In this document: one piece after another, positions 58,985-64,000 of the stretch
How positions within the stretch are numbered: the first letter of the stretch is position 1
Layout of the letters: each line of letters begins with the position of its first letter
From: Gaiellasilicea sp963761905
Lineage (GTDB): Bacteria > Actinomycetota > Thermoleophilia > Gaiellales > Gaiellaceae
DNA: 64,000 nt
Direction: 5' to 3'
Assembly: GCA_963761905.1 (NCBI GenBank)
Contig: CAVXIQ010000008.1
Span: 490,275 to 554,274 of the forward strand
Program-made: the position numbers and the translations under genes
The notes under the pieces: model-generated
Databases searched by the model: none
Seen by the model: only the letters and a program-made list of their open reading frames with translations
Told to the model about the DNA's origin: nothing

Positions 58985-60754
58985 ATGACGAGCTACGCGC
59001 CTGCTGCCCGCGACGAGCAACGGCCGCGCGGGTTGTCGTTCCGAAAGCGCCGTGTGGCGCTGTGGTCGGTCCTCTGGGTAGCGGGCTGCTTGGGAACGAT
59101 CGGAGTCCTCTGGCCCGTCTTCGCAGACGGCGGCTCGACGACCGTGTCGGATGTCGTCTACCGGTTGACCGGCGGGTCGTTCGTTGCGGCAGGGCTGGTT
59201 GCGTGGCAGCGACGGCCTGCGGAGCGTGTGGGCGCGCTGATGGTCGCGACCGGCTTCCTCTTCTTCGTCGCGCCCCTCGCAGCACAGGTCGACTCGTCGA
59301 TCGTCCAGACGGTCGGCCTGCTCGGCACGGACTACTGGACGATCGCGTTTGTCGTCCTGCTCCTCGTCTTTCCACAGAGCCGCGTCATCCGCGGCCGTCT
59401 GGAAGGCGCGTTGGTCGTTGCGTTCGCGATCCCACTTCTCGTCGCCCAGCCTCTCTGGCTGCTCTTCCTCGACGATCCCGACGTGGTCAACGATCTCGGT
59501 TTCTTTCCGAATGATCGCGCGGCCGACTGGATCGACAAGGGCCAGCGCGGGCTGCTGCTCGCGGCGACGCTCTCGCTCTTCCTCGTCCTCGTCTGGCGGT
59601 GGTGGCACGCGAGTCCGCCTCTCCGGCGGGTGCTCCTGCCGGTGCTCGCGGGCGGCGCGACGATGCTGTCGTTCGGGGCGCTGCTTGCGCTGGACTTGAT
59701 CAACGGCACGAGGTCGCAGACCCAGCAGACGGTGACTCTCGTCGTGCTGGCGACCGTCCCCGTCGCGTTCGTCGTCGGCCTGCTGCGCTCGCGCCTCGCT
59801 CGCGTGGCGGTCGGCGATCTCGTCCTGACCCTGCGGTCGGAGGCGGCTCCTGCCGAGATCCGTGCCGCGATCGCACGCGCCCTCCACGATCCGTCGGCGA
59901 CACTCGCCTACTGGCTGCCGGAGTACGGGAGCTACGGCGACCTCCACGGGCGGCTCGTCAACCTGCCGGACGGCGACGGACAGGCGACGACGCTGATCGA
60001 CCGAGAGGGCCGTCATGTCGCTGCGTTGGTGCACGACCGGTCGTTGTTGGACGAGCCGGAGTTGCTCGCCGCGGTGTCGGCTGCCGCGGGAATCGCGCTC
60101 GAGAATGCACAGCTCCACGTCGAGCTTCGCGCGCGCCTGGAGGAGGTTCGTGGCTCGCGTGCGCGCGTGATCGAGGAGGGCCAGAAAGAGCGCAAGCGCC
60201 TCGAGCGCGACCTGCACGACGGCGCCCAGCAGCGGTTGGTGGCGCTGGCGCTCAACCTGAAGCTGCTCGAGCGCAGCCTGGCCGACCCGGATGCGCGCGC
60301 GAAGCTGGACGTCGCGCAGCGCGAGGTCGATCTCTCGCTCGCCGAGCTGCGCGACCTCGCGCGCGGGATCCATCCCGCTGTCGTCACCGGCCACGGGCTC
60401 GCGGTCGCGCTCGAGCAGGTGGCCGCACGTGCGCCACTCCCCGTTCGGCTCTCGGTCGACGTCGGCGGGAGGCTGCCGGAGAGCGTCGAGGTCGCTGCCT
60501 ATTACGTCGTCACCGAGAGCCTGACCAACGTCGCCAAGCATGCGCACGCAACGAACGTCGACGTGACGGTCGGCCGCGTGGACGGTGGCATCTCGGTCGA
60601 GATCGTCGACGACGGCGTCGGCGGCGCCGACAGCGAGCGGGGGTCGGGTCTGCGCGGACTTGCTGACCGCGTCGAGGCGCTCGGCGGCCGTTTGCGCGTC
60701 TGGACGCCGCGGGGCGGCGGCACGCGCGTCAGGGCGGAGATTCCGTGCGGGTAG
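58985..60754 (+). CDS. Sensor histidine kinase with membrane and GAF-like region, HisKA_3 type
   Basis: A 589-residue kinase from ATG 58985 behind a GAAAGGGG site. About seven or eight transmembrane helices span residues 25-275, then a GAF-like region (SATLAYWLPEYGSYGDLHGR, EPELLAAVSAAAGIALENAQ) leads to the phosphoacceptor segment KRLERDLHDGAQQRLVALAL and the ATPase domain with TESLTNVAKHAHA and GSGLRGLADRVEALGG. This architecture is typical of actinobacterial NarX/LiaS-like kinases sensing membrane state. Overlaps the following response regulator by 10 bases. Confidence 0.94.
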   Translation: MTSYAPAARDEQRPRGLSFRKRRVALWSVLWVAGCLGTIGVLWPVFADGGSTTVSDVVYRLTGGSFVAAGLVAWQRRPAERVGALMVATGFLFFVAPLAAQVDSSIVQTVGLLGTDYWTIAFVVLLLVFPQSRVIRGRLEGALVVAFAIPLLVAQPLWLLFLDDPDVVNDLGFFPNDRAADWIDKGQRGLLLAATLSLFLVLVWRWWHASPPLRRVLLPVLAGGATMLSFGALLALDLINGTRSQTQQTVTLVVLATVPVAFVVGLLRSRLARVAVGDLVLTLRSEAAPAEIRAAIARALHDPSATLAYWLPEYGSYGDLHGRLVNLPDGDGQATTLIDREGRHVAALVHDRSLLDEPELLAAVSAAAGIALENAQLHVELRARLEEVRGSRARVIEEGQKERKRLERDLHDGAQQRLVALALNLKLLERSLADPDARAKLDVAQREVDLSLAELRDLARGIHPAVVTGHGLAVALEQVAARAPLPVRLSVDVGGRLPESVEVAAYYVVTESLTNVAKHAHATNVDVTVGRVDGGISVEIVDDGVGGADSERGSGLRGLADRVEALGGRLRVWTPRGGGTRVRAEIPCG

Positions 60755-61389
60755 CGATCGCCGAGGACAGTGTCCTGCTGCGCGACGGGCTCTCGCGGCT
60801 CTTCCGCGATGCCGGCCACGACGTCGTCGGCCAGTGTGGGGACGCCAACGACCTGATGCTGAAAGTGCGGAGCTACGCACCGGACGTCGCGATCGTCGAC
60901 ATCCGGCTGCCGCCCACCCACCAGGACGAGGGGATTCGCGCTGCGCTCGAGATCCGGGCGCAGTACCCCGGCGTCGGCGTGCTCGTCCTCTCCCAGTACG
61001 TCGAACTGGGGCTTGCGCTGACGCTGCTTTCCGACTCGGCCGACGGCGTCGGTTACCTGCTCAAGGATCGGATTCGCGACGTCGACGACTTCGTCGCTGC
61101 GGTCGCGCGCGTCGCCGACGGGGGCTCGGCGCTCGATCCGATCATCGTCCAGACGCTGCTCTCCCGCGAGCGACCCGACGATCCCGTCGCGAGGCTGACG
61201 GCCCGCGAGCGCGAGGTGCTCGAGTTGATGGCGTCCGGGAGCTCGAACCAGGGGATCGCGGACAGCCTCGTGCTCACCGTCGGCAGCGTCGAGAAATATG
61301 TCTCTTCGATCTTCGAGAAGCTGGGGCTGCCGTCGACGCGAAGCGAATCGCGCCGCGTCCTGGCGGTGCTGATGTTCCTCCGCTCCTGA
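60745..61389 (+). CDS. LuxR-type response regulator
   Basis: A 214-residue regulator: RVAIAEDSVLLRDGLSRLFR with the phosphoacceptor Asp in VAIVDIRLPPTHQDEG, VLVLSQYVELGLALTLL, GYLLKDRI, and a LuxR HTH LTAREREVLELMASGSSNQG, VEKYVSSIFEKLGL. GTG 60745 start inside the kinase 3' end, so the two are co-translated. It is probably the activator of the downstream hydrolase and ABC exporter genes, by position only. Confidence 0.94.
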   Translation: MRVAIAEDSVLLRDGLSRLFRDAGHDVVGQCGDANDLMLKVRSYAPDVAIVDIRLPPTHQDEGIRAALEIRAQYPGVGVLVLSQYVELGLALTLLSDSADGVGYLLKDRIRDVDDFVAAVARVADGGSALDPIIVQTLLSRERPDDPVARLTAREREVLELMASGSSNQGIADSLVLTVGSVEKYVSSIFEKLGLPSTRSESRRVLAVLMFLRS

Positions 61390-61493
61390 GCCCGGCGGCG
61401 GCGAACCGCACCGCGGATACCCCAGAAAACCCGCCCCCGATTACCCTGCTGCCCGCCTGTCGCCGTGGCGAGGCGGCTGCGAGCCTGATCGGC

Positions 61494-62781
61494 ATGACCG
61501 TTGCTGCCGCGAACGTCCCTGCGCTAAGCACCCTGGCGCGCCTCGCCACCGAGCGGAACCTCGCCCTGGGCTCGCTCGGCCTTGTCGGGCTCCACATCGT
61601 GGACGACAACTTCCTGCAGCCCGAGCCGGGCATGTCGCCCGTCGACCATCTGCCGGGCGGGCTGACACAGCTCGCACTGGTCGTCGCCGCCGCCTGGGCA
61701 TACCCGCGCCTGCGGGCGGGGGCACGTGCGGCGCTGGCGCTCCTCTTCGGCTTCTTCGGCGTCGTCGCCGGCATCGAGCCTGTCTACTACACGTACGCGG
61801 ACAGACCCTCCGGTGACGACTTCACCGGCTTCCTCTCCCTGGCCGGCGGCTTCGTTCTGCTCGGGATCGGGATCCGGACGCTCTGGCGGACGCGGCGTAC
61901 GAATGACAGTCGCCGCCGCCGCTATCTCCGCCGCGGCCTCGTTCTTGCCGGTGTCGTCGTGCTGGTTCCGACGTTCCTGATGCCGGTCACGATCGGGTAC
62001 TTCGCCACGCACACTGCGCGCGCGGTCGTCCCGACCCCGAACCTCGGCGCCGCGCACGAGGACGTCAGCTTCACAACGAGCGACGGCCTGCGGCTCGAGG
62101 GCTGGTTCATCCCCTCGCGCAACGGCGCGCACCGTTATCGCCTTCCCCGGCCGCTCCGGCCCGCAGAAGCACACGCGCATGCTCGTCGAGCACGGCTATG
62201 GCGTTCTCCTCTTCGACCGCCGCGGCGAAGGTGCCAGCGAAGGCGACCCGAACGCGTTCGGCTGGGTCGGCGACCGCGACCTGCATGCGGCGACCGACTA
62301 CCTCCGAAGCCGCCCCGACGTCGATGCGAGCCGGATCGGCGCGATCGGGCTCTCGGTCGGCGGTGAGATGCTGATCCACGCCGCCGCACGCTCGGACGCG
62401 TTCAAGGCGGTTGTCTCGGAGGGCGCGAGCGGCCAGTCGATCCGGGACGACATCGCGAACGCCGGTCTCGTCGAGGGGATCCTGTCCGGTTCCGGGATCA
62501 CGGCGGCGACCGCAATCTTCACGAGCACGACCCCGCCTCCGAGCATGAAAAGCGACGTGGCCAAGATCTCGCCGCGCTCCGTCTTCCTCATCTACGGCGA
62601 GAACGGCCAGGGCGGGACTGAGGAGAAGCCAAACCGCGGTTTCTACGCCGCAGCCGGCGAGCCGAAGCAAATCTGGGAAGTGCCGAACGGCCAGCACATC
62701 GCCGGGATCACGACCGAGCCGGCCGAATACGAGCGCCGCGTGATCGGTTTCTTCGACCGAACGCTCCTCACCCGCAACTGA
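61494..62781 (+). CDS. Five-TM membrane-anchored alpha/beta hydrolase, paralogue 2 (single frameshift near 62128)
   Basis: From ATG 61494 five hydrophobic helices are read, with HIVDDNFLQPEPGMSPVDH after the first, matching HALDDAFL... in the paralogue at 54568. The hydrolase domain starts SFTTSDGLRLEGWFIPSRNG, then loses frame at 62124-62131 (GGCGCGCACC) and resumes as TVIAFPGRSGPQKHTRMLVE, DRRGEGASEG, elbow IGLSVGGEM, and INxxGQ-type ending NGQHIAGI. The joined length is about 429 residues. An indel in a GC repeat is the likely cause. It precedes an ABC exporter by 10 bases, so it is likely in the same unit. Confidence 0.82.
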
Positions 62782-62791
62782 AGGAGTTCCC

Positions 62792-63565
62792 ATGCGCACC
62801 ATGGTCATGCAGAGCGAGCAGCAGGAGGCGGCGAAGCCGATCCCGGTGGTCGCCGGCGCGGCGATCAGCCGCACCTACGGATCGGGCGACACGGCGGTGC
62901 ATGCGCTGCAGGATGTCTCGGTCGAGGTGATGAGCGGCAAGCTCACCGCCGTGATGGGACCCTCGGGCTCGGGCAAGTCGACGCTGATGCACATTCTCGC
63001 CGGCCTCGACAAGCCGACCGAGGGTGACGTCTGGGTCTCCGGTACGGCTCTCGGCGAGCTGAACGACAGCCAACTGACGAAGCTGCGCCGCGAGCACATC
63101 GGCTTCATCTTCCAGTTCTTCAACCTGCTGCCGATGCTGAGCGCGAAGGAGAACATCGTCCTGCCGCTCTCGATCGCCGGCGAGAAGGCCGACCCGGACT
63201 GGCTCGACCAGCTGACGACCACCGTCGGCTTGCAGGATCGGCTCTCGCACCGGCCTTCGGAGCTCTCCGGCGGTCAGCAGCAGCGGGTCGCGATCGCGCG
63301 GGCGCTCGTCTCGAAGCCGACGGTCATGTTCGCGGACGAGCCGACCGGCAACCTCGACTCCCGCACCGGCGCCGAGATCCTTGCGTTGCTACGCGAGTCG
63401 GTCGACGGCTACGGCCAGACGACCGTCATGGTCACCCACGATCCGCAGGCGGCTGCGATCGCGGACAGGGTCCTCTTCCTCGCCGACGGCCAGATCGTCA
63501 AGGACATCGGATCGTCGACGACGCACGAGATCATGGCTGCGCTCGAGGAGGTGACGGCGTCGTGA
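62792..63565 (+). CDS. ABC transporter ATP-binding protein, LolD/MacB type
   Basis: A 257-residue ATPase: Walker A GPSGSGKSTLMHILAGLDKP, Q-loop FIFQFFNLLPMLSAKENIVL, signature LSGGQQQRVAIARAL, Walker B VMFADEPTGNLD, and H-loop MVTHD. The FQFFNLLPMLSA and GNLDSRTG segments are typical of the lipoprotein/antimicrobial-peptide export (LolD, MacB) group. ATG 62792 has AAGGAG just upstream. Its stop overlaps the permease GTG start. Confidence 0.95.
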   Translation: MRTMVMQSEQQEAAKPIPVVAGAAISRTYGSGDTAVHALQDVSVEVMSGKLTAVMGPSGSGKSTLMHILAGLDKPTEGDVWVSGTALGELNDSQLTKLRREHIGFIFQFFNLLPMLSAKENIVLPLSIAGEKADPDWLDQLTTTVGLQDRLSHRPSELSGGQQQRVAIARALVSKPTVMFADEPTGNLDSRTGAEILALLRESVDGYGQTTVMVTHDPQAAAIADRVLFLADGQIVKDIGSSTTHEIMAALEEVTAS

Positions 63566-64000
63566 TCGGCGTCGCGCTCAAGGGACTGCTCGGCCGGAAG
63601 CTGCGCGCGGCGCTGACCGCGTTCGCGATCGTGCTCGGTGTCGCGATGATCAGCGGCGCCTTCGTCCTCACCGACACGCTCGGCAAGAGCTTCGACGGCA
63701 TCTTCGAGGAGTCGTACGACTCCACCGACGCGGTCATCAGCTCGAAGGTCGCGATCGAGACGCAGGACGGCGAGACCGAGGCGCCTGCCTTCTCGGCCGC
63801 AGTGCTCAGCGACGTCGCGAGCCTGCCAGGCGTCCGCGTCGCGCAAGGAACGATCGAGGACGAGGCAAGCCTCGTCGACAAGGACGGAGAGACGATCGGG
63901 CGCCCCGGCCAGGGCGTCTCGATAGGCGTCGAAGCGACAGACGACCAGAGCCTGAACCCGTTCCAGCTCGTCTCTGGCGATTGGCCGAGCGAAGACGGCC
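63562..64000 (+). CDS. FtsX/MacB-type ABC permease, N-terminal part (3' end outside window)
   Basis: GTG 63562 overlaps the ATPase stop and opens a frame that runs to the window end (146 codons). It begins LKGLLGRKLRAALTAFAIVL, GVAMISGAFVLTDTLG, the cytoplasmic cap and first transmembrane helix of MacB-PCD permeases, followed by the start of the large periplasmic/extracellular domain (VASLPGVRVAQGTIEDEAS). With the preceding ATPase it forms a mechanotransmission-type exporter. Full length usually exceeds 800 residues in this arrangement. Confidence 0.88.
   Translation, partial: MIGVALKGLLGRKLRAALTAFAIVLGVAMISGAFVLTDTLGKSFDGIFEESYDSTDAVISSKVAIETQDGETEAPAFSAAVLSDVASLPGVRVAQGTIEDEASLVDKDGETIGRPGQGVSIGVEATDDQSLNPFQLVSGDWPSEDG

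Noticed and set aside
1..64000. CRISPR arrays, tRNA and rRNA genes, transposases, phage genes
   Set aside because: Scanned for regular direct repeats, cloverleaf arms with GTTCGAxTC loops, and transposase-like motifs; none could be supported.

Overview
The window is 64 kb of high-GC, densely packed bacterial chromosome with many ATGA/GTGA/TTGA stop-start overlaps and frequent GTG or TTG starts. Gene content and order point to an actinomycete-like lineage: the recN-steA-steB-pyrG block with tlyA and nadK, a one-chain glycyl-tRNA synthetase, a PpsR/PPDK pair, DUF3866, DUF4389 and SHOCT proteins. I infer a deep-branching class such as Thermoleophilia (Gaiellales/Solirubrobacterales relatives), but no rRNA or marker phylogeny is available. 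I saw no rRNA, tRNA, CRISPR array or transposase.

Layout. 0-11 kb is a forward housekeeping run: mltG (cut by the window edge), aroE, aroC, an aroK-aroB fusion, aroQ, an M24 aminopeptidase, efp, a carboxyltransferase-like/BCCP fusion, accC, asp23-like, nusB, xseB-like and ispA. This is close to the classic aroQ-pepP-efp-accB-accC-yqhY-nusB-xseB-ispA order of Firmicutes and Actinobacteria. 11-17 kb is an accessory insert of short genes on both strands (DUF4429/SHOCT, VOC/PhnB, MBL-like, SnoaL-like, DUF2243) with a short repeat between several of them. It sits where dxs is usually found. 17-31 kb resumes the conserved order: tlyA, nadK, recN, steA, steB, a glycosyltransferase fusion, pyrG, M20 peptidase, DUF3866, aldo/keto reductase, NUDIX, ald. 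29.8-34.9 kb holds nucleoside salvage and repair genes (deoB, methyltransferase, pyrimidine phosphorylase, mutM, glutaredoxin, recO). 35-40 kb holds glyS, methyltransferases and ppsR. 40-44 kb is a TetR-controlled divergent locus with two alpha/beta hydrolases, the second fused to a GT-B glycosyltransferase. 44-50 kb holds a stand-alone LigD-type polymerase, a P-loop kinase, peptidase E, ppdK, a rhomboid protease and a GAF protein. 50-64 kb is a photolyase followed by an envelope and signalling region: two separate NarL-type two-component systems, each followed by a membrane-anchored alpha/beta hydrolase of the same unusual design, plus CPBP, DUF4389 and LURP-one-like proteins and the start of a MacB/FtsX-type ABC exporter.

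Main points of interest: (1) the protein at the accB position is a BCCP fused to a carboxyltransferase-fold domain that has lost all recognisable metal ligands and the catalytic lysine; (2) the tandem hydrolase / hydrolase-GT operon behind a TetR regulator with two clear palindromic operators on overlapping divergent promoters; (3) paired two-component / five-TM-hydrolase modules sharing an H-x-x-DD-x-FL motif; (4) a GT2 domain fused to a shortened MraY/WecA-like domain. Seven otherwise normal genes carry a single frameshift, several in short homopolymers, which suggests consensus indels in the assembly rather than true gene decay. Functions are read from sequence motifs and remembered families only; no database search was run.
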